64,000 nucleotides of DNA from Citrus sinensis (lineage: Eukaryota; Streptophyta; Magnoliopsida; Sapindales; Rutaceae), in assembly GCF_022201045.2 (NCBI RefSeq), contig NC_068558.1, forward strand, positions 3,749,501-3,813,500, in the 5' to 3' direction. Position numbers and translations under genes: made by a program. A model generated the notes under the pieces. The model was given only the letters and a program-made list of their open reading frames with translations, had not been told where the DNA came from and made no database searches. Position 1 is the stretch's first letter, and each line of letters starts with the position of its first letter. Positions 23,946-36,263 of the stretch are shown here, one piece after another.

Positions 23946-24692
23946 GTATGCTAAACCAATCATTCCTGTACGGTTATTATCAAATGCTTTCTCTCAGATT
24001 TTCACTTTATGTTTCTTTGTTGCTAAATTTAGTACTAGACAAAATTGGTTGCTGGGTCTGCGAATGCTGGTGAAGATCTGACCTTTTTTGCAGTCTTGAG
24101 TGATTTTGCATTGAAGGGCTTGCTCTTTTTTTTTTTTTTTTTGGGTTGGGACTTTGGGACTATTTTCCCTAGTTCATTTTCAATTTTAATCTTATTTGTT
24201 CTACTATGACTTTTGGAAATTATGTATTTGTGGGAGAAAAATTCCAAACTTTATCTGTTGTTCTTAATGACACCTAGACTTTACAAAGTTTTGACTGGCT
24301 TTTAAAATTTTTGGATAATTATGGAATTAAAGATGCATTTTCATATTGTGGTCACGCTTCAAGTCTTTGATTTCTTTCTTTTTCCAAATTGTCATTGTTT
24401 TTCTTGTTGGCCGCACATTTTTGGATATTTGCAATATAAAATATATATTCCTAAGCATCTAATTGGATTTTTCCAATTTGGTGAATAGTGCATGGAAAAA
24501 TTTAGAAAAATTTCCAGTTAACGGCACACGATGGAGTACTTTCAGTTAGTTCAGTTGTCACTAATTGTGCTTTATCTTTATCATTGCGAGTTCTCTTTTG
24601 GTCAACTTGGGTTCAGAACGTTGAATTTGCTTAAGGTCTTTACAGTTATGGTCAATTCACTTAGTTTTTTTCATATTGGTTGGATGTTGCAG
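23946..24692 (+). other. Intron in the 5' leader of the RGLG gene
   Basis: A donor at 23946 (CTAAG then GTATGC) and an acceptor TTGCAG ending at 24692 bracket a 747-bp T-rich segment before the first coding exon. Leader introns of this kind often raise expression in plants. It is inferred from splice signals only. Confidence 0.6.
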
Positions 24693-24715
24693 AATATCTG
24701 TTGGTTATAGAGTTG

Positions 24716-27618
24716 ATGGGTGGGATAATTTCAAAACGGGAAAGTTCTCGGCAGCCTTCATTTGGGTCTAGTTCATATTCATGGAATCATCACAATTATC
24801 CGCAGCAGCCACCATATGGTCAACCAAGTCAAGAGTATGCCCCACAACAGTATTATGCCACTCCATCTCAAAGCTACAGTGGTCGGGCCCCAGAGTCGAC
24901 GAGGAAGCTGGAGAGGAAGTACTCCAAGATAGATGATAACTATCATAGCCTGGAGCAGGTATGGTTATATTCTAATTTTCTCAGTAAAGTAGTATAGTTC
25001 CTGGTATCAGCAGCATGCACAGCTTCCACAAAATATGCAGAAAATGCTCTTTAGGAGGATGTGTTTTAAGCACTCACTTGATTGAGAGTTGTGTACTACC
25101 ATTTCAGACATTAAAGTTGTTTCAAGGTACTAAACATCAACAAAGTATGAAGGGATTTTGTTGTTCTTCTTTCATCTTCAATATGTTTTGGCTTACTGTT
25201 TTTCAAGAAGATTGTATTACTGATGGACTTCATGGATTCCCTAACTTATCATGTCGTTGTTCCTGGAAAATGAAATATATATACTGTTTGCTGATGGCAG
25301 TTTATCATTGGTAGTGCTTTCACTTTTTCTTTTCTTCAACCAAATTCACAACGTTGAATTTGTCTTCACCTGCAGGTTACAGATGCTTTGGCACGTGCTG
25401 GGCTAGAGTCATCAAATCTCATTGTTGGTATTGATTTCACAAAGAGCAATGAGTGGACTGGTTGGACCTTGTCTGGATTCATATTATAAGTACTTTTTTC
25501 CACATTATCAGGAAATATTACTAACCTGGTCTGTTAATAGGTGCAAGATCATTTCAGCGGAGAAGTCTACATCACATTGGTGATGATCAGAATCCCTACG
25601 AACAAGCAATATCAATTATTGGAAAAACATTGTCTTCCTTTGATGAGGATAACTTAATTCCATGTTTTGGTTTTGGAGATGGTATTCCTCCCCCCCACCC
25701 CCCTTATTTAAGTGCTTTTGCTTCGACTTGTTATGTTATGGCTAGTTGGTAGTTTGTTTTAAAATCTATTCTATGAATTGGCAGCTTCAACACATGATCA
25801 AGAAGTGTTCAGTTTTTATCCGGACGAAAAGTTTTGTAATGGATTTGAAGAAGTGTTGAGACGATATAGAGAATTGGTCCCTCACCTACGACTTGCAGGT
25901 TGCAATTTGATTCAATTCCTTCCGTTTTCTTCCTGCTTTTGTTCTCTTTATGATTTTTTATTCAATTTTTTTTTGCCTTTTGGGTGTTTCCTTTGTTCTT
26001 TACAGGACCAACATCTTTTGCCCCCATTATTGAAATGGCCATCACTATTGTTGAGCACAGTGGGGGCCAGTACCATGTCTTAGTGATAATAGCTGATGGG
26101 CAGGTACAGCGTCTCTGTTCTATGATCCTTAATTATGGTTGAAAAACTATAATCTACTGTCATGAGCTTTACAACTGAGGCATTTTTCTTAGTTTAAAAA
26201 CTGATATGATTTGAGGTTTCCGATTTTGAGTATCAGGCAAAACATAGTTCTACTACGAGCAAGGAAAGTAGATGTTTAAAGTTTGTAAATTTGTTTCAAT
26301 GACATTCTAAATGGAATAATGAACGAAAAACTTGGATGAATTCATTGTCACTAAATACCCATTAGTTTGTGCTGCGTAGTTATAATTGTTAGAGAGAGTT
26401 TTTGAAAATGTAAATTTTTTTGCTGCTGGGTATAAAAGTGCAATTACATCCAGCTTCCTGGCTCTTCTTTCAACTTCAAACTCTTTATGCTATAACTGAA
26501 ACCGTGGGTTGGCAGGTGACCAGAAGTGTTGATACTGAGCATGGCCAATTAAGCTCACAGGAAAAGAAAACTGTTGAAGCAATTGTTAAAGCGAGGTGAA
26601 TGTCCAGTTTGCATTCTTCTATGGTGATCCTTTTCTTTCCAAATCCCTTTCCAACATGTTTGTTGTTTTCCAGTGAGTACCCCTTGTCGATTATATTAGT
26701 TGGGGTAGGAGATGGGCCATGGGACATGATGAGGGAATTTGATGATAACATTCCTGCTCGAGCATTTGATAATTTTCAGGTAAGTATATCCTGGTAGCAT
26801 GAGATTTGATATTTTCTGCGATTCTACCGCTTGTATCTTTGCCTTAGTTGAGAAATCCTTGTTACTTTCCCTTCTGTAGTTTGTAAATTTTACAGAAATT
26901 ATGTCAAAGAATGTTGACCGATCCAGAAAAGAAGCTGAATTTGCTCTCGCAGCCTTAATGGAGATACCTTCTCAGTACAAAGCCGCACTAGAATTTAATA
27001 TATTGGGGTAATGGTTTCACTATTCTATCACTCATGATGTTTTTCCTACTGTCTCCAAGGGCTAATTTCACTGCTATTTGTTTGATTTTTTCATATCAAT
27101 CAGTGCTCAAAGAGGGAAGGCTGTTGACAGGGTCTCCCTACCCCCTCCTCAGTATGGTGCAGCTTCTCAAAACACTCCAAAAACTTCACGGTCAAGTAGC
27201 TTTCGTCCAAGTGCTCCTGCAGGTCATGAAAGAGTTGTTGGCACAGCTCCACCTGCTAGTTCTACTTCTGATAATCATGTACTTTCATTCTTCCCTTATA
27301 TTACCAATAATCAATCATTTTATCTGACAGAAAATTGAATATCTTAAATCTATTAAAGTGTTAAATAGTATCTTGAACCTTTCTTAATGTATTTCTGATA
27401 GGTTTGTCCTATATGCCTTACCGATCCAAAGGATATGGCCTTTGGTTGTGGTCATCAGGTAAAATAGTTGTGCATTCCTTAGCGTTCTTATTGAAGAATA
27501 GTGGCTACCGTGTGCTTATGAATCTATTAATTTGCAGACTTGCTGTGGGTGTGGACAAGATCTAGATTTATGCCCCATTTGCCGGAGCTTCATCCAAACC
27601 AGAATAAAACTCTACTAA
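24716..27618 (+). CDS. RGLG: RGLG-type RING E3 ubiquitin ligase (VWA/copine domain plus RING)
   Basis: This is a RING-domain ligase that transfers ubiquitin; the Arabidopsis RGLG family acts at the plasma membrane in hormone, drought and apical-dominance signalling. Coding exons: 24716-24958, 25376-25460, 25541-25681, 25785-25898, 26006-26103, 26516-26595, 26674-26779, 26880-27007, 27104-27278, 27402-27458, 27538-27618. All splice in frame to 435 residues. MGG at the start is an N-myristoylation signal and favours this ATG over the upstream one at 24680. Residues 20-65 are Gln/Pro/Ser/Tyr-rich. The copine/VWA domain follows ([40 protein letters not shown]). A Ser/Pro linker leads to the C-terminal RING ([19 protein letters not shown], then CCGCG and CPICR). 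Nothing is broken. Confidence 0.94.
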
Positions 27619-28613
27619 ATGGCATCTTCTTGTCTGTATTTTTTTTTATAATGCTGTTGACTTATTCAGAGACTGTAAGTTATTACCAAGTCCCTTTGGC
27701 TGGGGATCTTGCTGTTGGATGACTGGGTGCCGTATCAGATATTCATGTATCCCATGGCTCCGCAGATAGAGGTACCCATCATGATGTGTGTATAGTTCTG
27801 GTTGTTGCTTCTTTATGAGAATGTTCTTGATTCATCGTCTATTAATTTGATGAGCCATACAAAGTAATAGCATTTAGTGGCCACACAATAGCTGTGTCTG
27901 CATCGTTGGCAACATAATCTTTGTTGACCATCATGTTAGTTAATTGTAAATGTAATTATCACTCTCTTTCAGTTTGCCTTTAAAATTTTCCAATCATGAT
28001 CATTCTTCTTCAGCCGGGTCAAAATAGAGAAACGTGATGGCTGGCCGTGTTGATTTGGAGTTGAAGTTTTGAATATCAATTCACTACTGATTCTGAACTG
28101 ACCAAGAATTAGAATGTGATGGCATAAGACAAAATCATGTCACTTCTTGATGTTAATTATTTATCCGACACCAGCACGTACCAAACTTTTGAAGCTTAGT
28201 AGCTTGCTTTGTTTGCATTTACAATCGAGTATTGTCTGTCTGTGGAGTTGGAAGAGCAACGTGCTGCAAAGAATCTTTGGGATGTCGGACATGTCCCGGT
28301 ACTTTCGTTTGCCATCAGCCAAGAAACATATGCATAAAGCCATAAACTCGTAAATTGCTTAGAATGGATGGATTGATCTTCGCTGAACAAGTGGGGCACT
28401 AATCTTACACGTAAAGCTTCAAGCTGCATCAACTCAGCTCACAAGAAGATCCATTTGCGGATATATTTACTGCATTTTAGGATTAACACGTCCGTTGAAT
28501 GCATGGTTTTCTGATCCGCTTGAACCAAATATGAGCGTCTAAATAAAAAAGAATCCACTTACCTCACCAGTCTCTTAACTCACAGCACAATTATTTCTTT
28601 CTCATTCTCAAAA
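27619..28613. other. RGLG 3' region and spacer
   Basis: It contains the RGLG 3' untranslated region and unannotated sequence. The short frames at 28147-28432 overlap on both strands and show no domain. Confidence 0.5.
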
Positions 28614-31540
28614 ATGCCGGGCAAGGAACGCTTGCGTTTTCTTATCAAATTCACGGCCACCGCCTTCTTATTATCTCTGCATTCGGTTTACTCTCTGCGA
28701 GTTTAAGGGAATCTCCAAATGGACAAAGGAAAATGGCAGCTCCTTCTCAACAACACCGGTGTTGTAGCCATGCATATGGCATTAACTCACCTCAACACTG
28801 TCATAATGTTTGATCAAGCGGGTGTCGGCCAATCGGGATACAGGCTACGTCACCGATTCAATGGAACAAGCCTAGTGTCTTCGAAGACTGGTCTTGTTAT
28901 GCACATTTTGTCGAGTACAACATTTTAGGCAACAAAATTAGGCCTCTAAGGTTTGACACCGATTCATGGTGCTCCTCGGGTTCTTTCTTGAGCAATGGGA
29001 CACTTCTACAAAGTGGTGGACATGGCATCACGCAGGATAAGATATTTCAGGCCCTGTGAAAATGGCCACTACAATTGGAAACAGTTAAAATGGTTACTGT
29101 CTGATGCTCGCTGGTATGCTTCGAATCAAATATTGCCTGCCGCGAATGATCGGGTGATCCTTGTAGGCGGAAGAGGGTCATTCATTTACGAATTTGTGCC
29201 TAAGCTGTCATCTAGCTCTAGCGACAAGTCTTTTCTCTTTCATTCTTGCAACGTACTTATGAAAGGAATGCTAGTGGAAACAACCTCTATCCCTTCACCT
29301 TTTCTCGGATGGCAATTTGTTCATTTTTGCCAATCGGGATTCAATCCTTTTCAATTACAAACGCAACAAGGTGGTCAAGACCTTTCCTTGAATTTCAGGG
29401 TATGGATCAAGAAACTGCCCAAGCTCAGGCTCATCGGTACTTCTCTGTTTAGACCACTCAAACAATTTTAGGAAAGTGAAAGTCATGGTGTGTGGAGGTG
29501 CAGCCGCAGGGGCTTACAGAGTTGCAGCACAAGGGAGATTCTTGAAAGGACTAAGCTCTTGTGGGACAATGGTGCTCACTCGAAACAAACACGTTTGGAA
29601 AATGGAACACATGCCAGAGCCCCGTCTCTTAAATAACATGTTGATTCTCCCAACTGGCCATATCCTGATCATCAACGGTGCTAAACGAGGTAGTGCTGGA
29701 TGGAACAATGCTGCTAGCCTGTCTTTCCGACCATACCTCTACAAGCCAAGGAAAACATTAGGCAAGGTTTTCAGTTCTAGCCTCCACAAAAATAGCTAAA
29801 TTGTATCACTCATCTGCTATATTTTTACCTGACGGTAGGGTCTTATGTTGTGTTTATTTTCTGGAGTGGGAGTGAAGAGTGTGGATTTTTCACTCCAGTG
29901 TTTACTTCAACTAATTAAGGAAGGATTGGGAATCCCACTCCGTGGGCCCCACTCATTTTTGGAGTGGGGAGTGGGAGTGGGACTCCTATGGGGAGAGGTG
30001 GGAGTGCGATCCCTTTTCTATCTTTTTTTTAATTTAATTTAATTTAATTTGATTTAATATTTTATATTTAATAAAATAAATAATATTATATTTATTTAAA
30101 TATTATTATTATATTTAACTAAATAATAATTTGCATTGATTATAGTTAAAATTACTTAAAAATAATATTATTATATTAATAGAGAATTAATAAATATTAC
30201 TATATGCTATCTTTATTTAATAATATAATATTATTATATTTATTTTAAAAATAATAGTACTTTATTTATTTAATATTAATAATTAATAATAATAAATAGT
30301 TTATTCTAAGAAAATATTAATTTTGTACTAAATAATATTATATTAATAAATAATAAATTTAATATAATTATATTAAATAAAATAAAGTTTCATTTTATAT
30401 TTACCCTTCTTTTTATTAAATTTACTATAATTATATTTAATAAATATTTAAATAATATTATTATATTTAACTAAATAATAATTGGGTTTGATTCTAAGTT
30501 TAATTTACTTAAAAATAATATTATTATATTAATAGAGAATTAATAATATTATTATATACCATCTTTATTTGAAAATATAATATTATTATATTTATTTAAA
30601 AATTATAGTATTATATTTATTTAATATTAATAATTAATACTAATAAATAGTTTATTCTAAGAAAATATTAATTTCAACTATGTTAATAGTAAAAATATTT
30701 CATTTATATTGCCCTTATCAACAATTTTTAATTTATATAATTAAAATTAAAATTAATAAAAATTGTGATGGTCATAATTAAGAATATTAATTATTATTAT
30801 AAATTTACAAATATAATAAAATAAATATTTATTCATTAAATATATTTTTATTAACTTTGTAATTAAAAATTATTATTCTTTAAATAAGGATAAAATTCTA
30901 ATTTGAAACTATTTACTCCCAATCTAAGACAAAGTAAACACATAAATTGGATTCTGATCTTCATTCCATGCTTCAATTCTAGTGCAAGTAAACAACTTAC
31001 TCTCAATCCCGCTCCACACTCCCAATTATAGGATTCATACTCCTCAGGATTTCTACTACAATCCAAAAAGTAAACGCTACCTTAATTGTTGGTGGTAATC
31101 CTAACTATAGGTATACTTTCAGCAACGTGGCCTACCCAACTGAACTAAGGCTACAAGGACTTGTCCTCCATTATATGGATAGGCGACACCATAACCTAAG
31201 GCCACTTAACGTGTCAATAAACTGTTACAGCAGCTTGAATAGTGGTGTTAAGTACGGAGGAGAGTTTAGTGTTGACTTTTGGCTAGAAAGGAGGTCAAGC
31301 AATTATGTTGAGTTCACTGCATATGAACCTCCATTCACAACGCACTCTGTTTCGATGAATCAAAGGATGTTTAGGCCGAGGTGTGAGGGCTCAAAGTGAA
31401 TGAGTGAGTGCGGTTTTGGAGGCCCCTTCTTCTTCTAATGTTGCACCTCCTGGTTATTACATGCTAAGTGTTGTCAATTGGGGTATTCCCAGCGTATCTC
31501 AGTAGGTTAGGTTCTTGCAAGCCCGAGTCATTGTCCCTTT
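28614..31540 (+). pseudogene. Glyoxal-oxidase-like (galactose-oxidase family) pseudogene, split by a transposon
   Basis: The intact family encodes secreted copper-radical aldehyde oxidases with a signal peptide and kelch-like propeller. Here the ATG at 28614 opens a signal-like segment that hits a stop after 30 codons. Recognisable blocks follow in shifting frames: LLNNTGVVAMHMALTH (28740s), IRPLRFDTDSWCSSGSF, RRIRYFRPCENG, DARWYASNQILPA, VMVCGGAAAGAY, EPRLLNNMLILPTGH and INGAKRGSAGWNNA. After DGRVL the gene is cut at 29846 by a 1236-bp element and resumes at 31082 with IVGGNPNYRYTF, ELRLQGLVLHYMD and FTTHSVSMNQRMF. A TAG at 31503-31505 stands where relatives have Trp before VRF. Several frameshifts plus the insertion make it non-functional. 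Confidence 0.9.
29846..31081. mobile_element. PIF/Harbinger-like element, copy 2 (1236 bp), opposite orientation
   Basis: It is flanked by TTA at 29843-29845 and 31082-31084. The right end is AAGTAAACGCTACC, the complement of copy 1's left end, so this copy is inverted relative to copy 1. It has the same GGAGTGGGAGTG-type subterminal zones and the same AT-rich core blocks as copy 1. It interrupts the glyoxal-oxidase-like pseudogene between codons for Val-Leu and Ile-Val. No transposase is present. Confidence 0.9.
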
Positions 31541-32280
31541 TAAGTATAGTTTTCATTTCCTCATATAGTTATTGATAATAAAGAATATTTTGTATTTTAA
31601 TTATACATTATAATGTAGATGACTAAGCAATTAATCGATTTTTATTGTACTATCTTTCTATATGGTCGCGTTAAATTAATGAACGCAGCACTTGTGATCA
31701 CTTTGCATCATCAAGACAGAATTTAGCAATTAAAATTCTGAGAAGTTCAAGCATGGAAGGAATCTTTATTTTTAATTAACTACTTGTTTGGTGTAATGGT
31801 TTGACCTATTTAATGGTCATAAATATTTATTTTAATTTCATAATTTTTGTTGTTTTTTTTAAAGTAAAGTTTTTAAAAATTAAATATGTATTTTGTCCCT
31901 ATTAACAAAAAAAACTTAAATTTTAGGTTTTTGACAATTTCATTCATTTATTTCATAACATAACTTTTAAAAATACATTTAAATTCCGTGTTAAGTTGAT
32001 TTTTTTGCTAACCTTTTAGGAATATACATTGGGTAGTTATTAAATAAAAATATAAAATTAATTAAATCTTATATATTGTTATACATACACATATGGTAAA
32101 ATATTATGAAGAGTTGAGTATAAATCAACTCAACCTTGAATCTAAATATTTTGAAAATTTATTTATTAATATTTTAACAATTTCTAATAAAAACTTTATT
32201 AACAACTAAATAATTAATTTTTTTAAAAATAAAAACTCTATTATTAAAAATTTTACTTAAATAAATTTTATTTAAAAATG
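31541..32280. other. AT-rich spacer
   Basis: I see nothing in it beyond A/T runs. Confidence 0.5.
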
Positions 32281-32289
32281 TATACTAAA

Positions 32290-32840
32290 CGGAGGGACCG
32301 ATATGATGATTGGTTTAGGTAGGGCGGCCGGCCTACTACGGGCACCTGTAGGGATTAGTGCGTGAGACCGCGATCCACAAAAGCATGGGACTCACCCTTT
32401 ACTTGGGAATAAAGAGGGGAAACATAGCATGTCACAAGAGCGAGGCGAGTAGGGCCTACTGCGAGAGGGACGCCTCGCGGGCGTAAGTTTTGGTGTTAAG
32501 TAGTTGACATACGTCCACTTAATCATAAATAACACATCAGAGTCGGTGACGGGGACCCAATAGGCAATAGCTAGGGAGAAACTAGACCCGACAATTTTTG
32601 TTGCCCTTGTGGTACCACATTGACAGTTGCCATTACTCAGTAATCGGGTCATCAGCTACCACTTAAAGCATTTATGGCTGTTTCTAGCTCAATTGAATTT
32701 TCCGAATAGATCTACGATATTCATCACTCAAATAAGTTGCAAAGGTGATTCAATACAGATAGTTGCAACTAAATATATGAAAAACTATTGGACTGCTTTT
32801 GTTCCAAGGAGTTGTCGGCTAGGATTATGCAGCACTTAAA
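32290..32840. other. GC-richer island of unknown origin
   Basis: The base composition departs sharply from the flanks, with segments such as GGGCGGCCGGCCTACTACGG. Frames at 32392-32652 (minus) and 32627-32839 (plus) show no domain I know. It could be a remnant of a retroelement or an inserted foreign or organellar fragment. I cannot tell which. Confidence 0.4.
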
Positions 32841-33106
32841 TTGTGCCGAACGCATTACTCATAAATAAACTACATAAAAGGTCAATATATAATATTTTTT
32901 CCAAACGTTTTCGTTAATAATTCACTTCATCAAACACTCGCGCTGCTGGACATGATCTTTGAATCCATTTCTACAAATAGTAAATAAATCATCAGTAAAT
33001 TATTAAAATACCCATGCACTTATTATTGATAAACGTAACAGTGCTCGAATGCATACAATGTAATAGAAATTAGATCAACATGCTTTCAATGGTATTATGA
33101 CCTTAT

Positions 33107-33367
33107 TTGATATTGAGGTACTGTAGTTTTTATGTTGGAGCTGCTATATAAAAAATTTGTAATTATGTAATAAAAACTGATAGTATGTAGTAAATATAAT
33201 TTTTAAATAATAATTTTTATAAAATTGGTAAATATATAACAAATTTTTCATCATACAAGTACAAAATTAAATTAACATAGTTTTTAAATTACAGCAACTA
33301 GTGTTTACCAAACACTTTAGTACTATAACTTAGGTTATAGCTTTCGAACCTCAATCTCAAACAGACC
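33107..33367. repeat. Dispersed AT-rich repeat, copy 2
   Basis: Same family and orientation as 13140-13390, sharing TTTACCAAACACTTTA-like and AATCTCAAAC-like blocks. Confidence 0.6.
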
Positions 33368-33404
33368 TTATATAATATACAAATTTATTAAGATTTTATT
33401 TTAT

Positions 33405-33590
33405 ATTAAGGTATTGTACCTTTTAAGTTACAACTGTTTTGAAAAATGTATAATAAATATAATATTTAAATAATAATTAACTAATATAGTAAATTATTAT
33501 AAGTCTTTTCATTATATAAGTTCAAATCCGTTTAGTTTCCAAATCACAAAAGTAAGTGTTACCAAACACTTGAGTGACCAAATGAGATGT
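33405..33590. repeat. Dispersed AT-rich repeat, copy 3 (diverged)
   Basis: It repeats the order of copy 2: GGTATTGTACCTTTTAAGTT, then AATAAATATAATATTTAAATAATAA, then GTTACCAAACACTTGAGTGA. It lies only 40 bp from copy 2. Confidence 0.5.
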
Positions 33591-33980
33591 AAGACAAGCG
33601 CTGGCATTTTCTATACATTTACTTGAAACTAGGTTTTTTATTCTATTTCGTTTGCCACATACCGTTACCTAACAATTCAGCTCCCTGGGTTACCTTTAAT
33701 ACGTCCAACTAGTTTCGGTAACTTTTTCATGCATTTTCATTTGAAATTAAACAAAAAAATGTATTATTGTAATTATTATAAGACTATATATCCACATCTC
33801 GTGAAGATAACCTAAAAGCAAATCACCACTGCTTCCTACAAGCGTCGGCGTGTGTCTTTTTGTGTGTGTGTGTGTAAAGATATATTATGCTCTCTTTAAT
33901 ATATGTATGGTTGATATAAAAACTCTGTTTAATATATATATGTATGGTTGATATAACAAGCACAAATTAATGCCTCAGAA

Positions 33981-34331
33981 ATGGCTTCAGTTTCCAAGTT
34001 CTCATATCAAAGACTGAGATATGATTATGGATGGTTGTTTGGTCAAGAAGCTGAAGAAACGGCTTTCGGAAAGAAAAGGAAGTCATCGAGGTTTCGGAAG
34101 TTTACAGTTAGGAGGCGACCGAAGCTTCGGATTCCAGGCTTGAGAAGGTTCTTGAAAAAGAGAATAAGGTTCTTCTCTAAAGTTAAAGTTTCATGGAAAA
34201 GGGCTATCAAGAGATTGAAGAATGGTCAAGTTCATTTAAATGATCTTTTTGGTGGAAATTATCTTCTTATGCAAGTCAACGTCCCTACTTCTCTCAGTCT
34301 CAGCTGTGGACAAAGAGCTTTCGTGCCGTAG
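33981..34331 (+). CDS. Small basic plant protein, function unknown
   Basis: This is a single open frame of 116 residues starting MASVSKFSYQRLRYDYGW. Residues 30-80 are extremely rich in Arg and Lys (KKRKSSRFRKFTVRRRPKLR and RFLKKRIRFFSKVKVSWKRA). That suggests nucleic-acid binding, a nuclear or organellar location, or membrane association. There is no signal peptide or membrane helix. I have an impression that short basic proteins with an SKFSYQRL start occur widely in plants, but I cannot name the family. Upstream, a TATATATATG stretch lies about 40 bp before the ATG, and a duplicated TGTATGGTTGATATAA sits at 33905 and 33943. Codon use looks natural and the frame is isolated, so I accept it as a gene. 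Confidence 0.65.
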   Translation: MASVSKFSYQRLRYDYGWLFGQEAEETAFGKKRKSSRFRKFTVRRRPKLRIPGLRRFLKKRIRFFSKVKVSWKRAIKRLKNGQVHLNDLFGGNYLLMQVNVPTSLSLSCGQRAFVP

Positions 34332-35340
34332 AGCTACTCTCCCGGAAAAAAATTGCTTCTAATCAATCTTCATCCTAGCTAGTTAATTGAATTTACATCA
34401 ATTTTACTATACATGTGGTATGTATCTTTTTATATCACTATCTGTAGATCAGTTTACAAACATATTCACGCACACACGCGCACACATTCATGAATCATTA
34501 AGAACCACAGCTTGAATGTTGTTGGGGAATTAACTAAATTTGTATAATTGTATTTATTGTATATGCCATTTCTTTCCTATTAAATGATGTTATATTTAAT
34601 ATATCTGTCTTTCAGGTTTTTTTTTTTTTCGCTTTCTTTTCCCCTTAAACTAGTAAAACAAATGGAAGATAAGAGCCAGGCATACATAGATATGAATTAA
34701 CTTTGCATTTATTGCTTTGCTGCGGCGTTAATTGAGGGATATATATTTGCATTTGTTTGCTAAGTTTTTCGGAATGTCATAGAATTTGCTACTGCATCTT
34801 CCAGAGCATTCGCTCTCCTGGCTTAATCAAATCCAAAGAAGGAATTTCCAAATAGACAATTCGTTGTTTGTTTACTGCCTCGTCAAGTTTTTACTCCCGA
34901 AAATTGTATGTTGGTCGTTTGTTTGAAATTCTTAGTCATAAAAGTCACGTCGGCAATAGGTATGGAAAGAGGAAGTCCTGTCGTTTCTTGGTAGACGACA
35001 TGTACCGTCCCGTTCGAATGGAAATCATAAGTAACTGGACTGGGTGTATCTTCAGAGCGCAGAAATAGCCTGCACAGCAGAGAATTAACATGTATTACAT
35101 TTGATTGATTAATGCTTCTTATGAGTTGAAGCGAATGAAAAAGGAGAAGTTTTTCTATAGTAACTAATTAAGACTCTTTCGTTCGGAAGATAGTATTTGA
35201 CTCTAAAATTTTATCATATTTGTTGGTGACTTGTTGAATTTTCACGATGTACTATTAGATGTGGCCTAGGACGATTGTTACTCGTTTTGCATATCACAAA
35301 CAAATTCTATATTGTGAATTCAAAAATTATTCCTTTAAAA
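34332..35340. other. Intergenic spacer
   Basis: It holds the 3' region of the small basic protein gene and non-coding DNA. The frame at 34868-35068 has no recognisable features. Confidence 0.5.
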
Positions 35341-35520
35341 AAAAAAACTAGAGTAATTTTGCATTGCGCTATTGGAAGCAAAAGATTAGAGTTCGAACCC
35401 TACTCTGTAGGCGCAGAAAAAATTGAGTTATCATGAGGTCAAATAATAAAAAATAAAACTCATTTAATCCAAAATCATCATTTTTGTTCTGGTACAAGGG
35501 GAGCCTAGATCGCGGCTAGG

Positions 35521-36055
35521 CTAAACAAAACGAGCAAAAGCCGTCCCTAGTCCATCATTGAACAAAACAGAATGCACTCCCATGGGGGGAGAATGAAAAA
35601 TATGGCACCCGAGTGGGAGATTGAGAGCCATTCCGGCAAGGAAGTCGGCAGCACAATTCGCTCTCGATACACATGCTTCACTGATATTTGACAATCTCTG
35701 TTTAGTAGATCTTTAATGCCCCATAACAAAGATGAAATACCACTACGGTTTGCTTCGGAAGAATTCAGGAGTTGCGTGACCCCCAAATTATCCACCTCAA
35801 CTTGCAGTAAGCGAAAACCACGCTCCCAAGCAATTTTTAAACCTTGGTACAGCCCCCACAACTGAGCTTCCATAATGGAACAACTACCCAAATTCATGCT
35901 GAAACCACAAACCCATTCCCCACAATAGTTCCTTACTAAGCCGCCAGCGCTTGCCAAGCCCGAACTCTTCAACGCTCCATCAGTGTTGAGCTTGAGAACT
36001 GGCCATCTTGGTGGTTGCCAGTAAATCCATCTCTCTGTTTTTGGGGTTCTTTGAA
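35521..36055 (-). pseudogene. Retroelement RNase H-domain fragment
   Basis: The minus-strand translation gives KLNTDGALKSSG, then GLVRNYCGEWVCGFSMNLG, then EAQLWGLYQGLKIAWERGF, then LLQVEVDNLG. This is the RVT_3-type RNase H found at the end of plant non-LTR retrotransposons and related domesticated proteins; catalytic acidic residues D, E and D are visible. A one-base shift near 35665 separates it from the tail ANCAADFLAGMALNLP, which ends at the TAG at 35521-35523. It is a decayed fragment, and no reverse transcriptase lies upstream of it. Confidence 0.75.
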
Positions 36056-36263
36056 TGATGCAGTGTGTGATATATATTTATTTACGTATATTACATGACT
36101 TGAAATACAAACTATGAATCACGCGCACTTTCCTTATCAAAGTTCCAAACATGGTGGAGCTTATTAATCATCATTGCACATCAATGATCAAATACGTACT
36201 TGGAGACATACAATTCAACTCATAACATCTATTTTATATAAAAAGCTTACATAAATTAATTGT

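Noticed and set aside
35340-35440. Possible tRNA-derived SINE (GAGTTCGAACCCTA resembles a B box)
   Set aside because: No convincing A box or cloverleaf upstream; a single motif is too weak.
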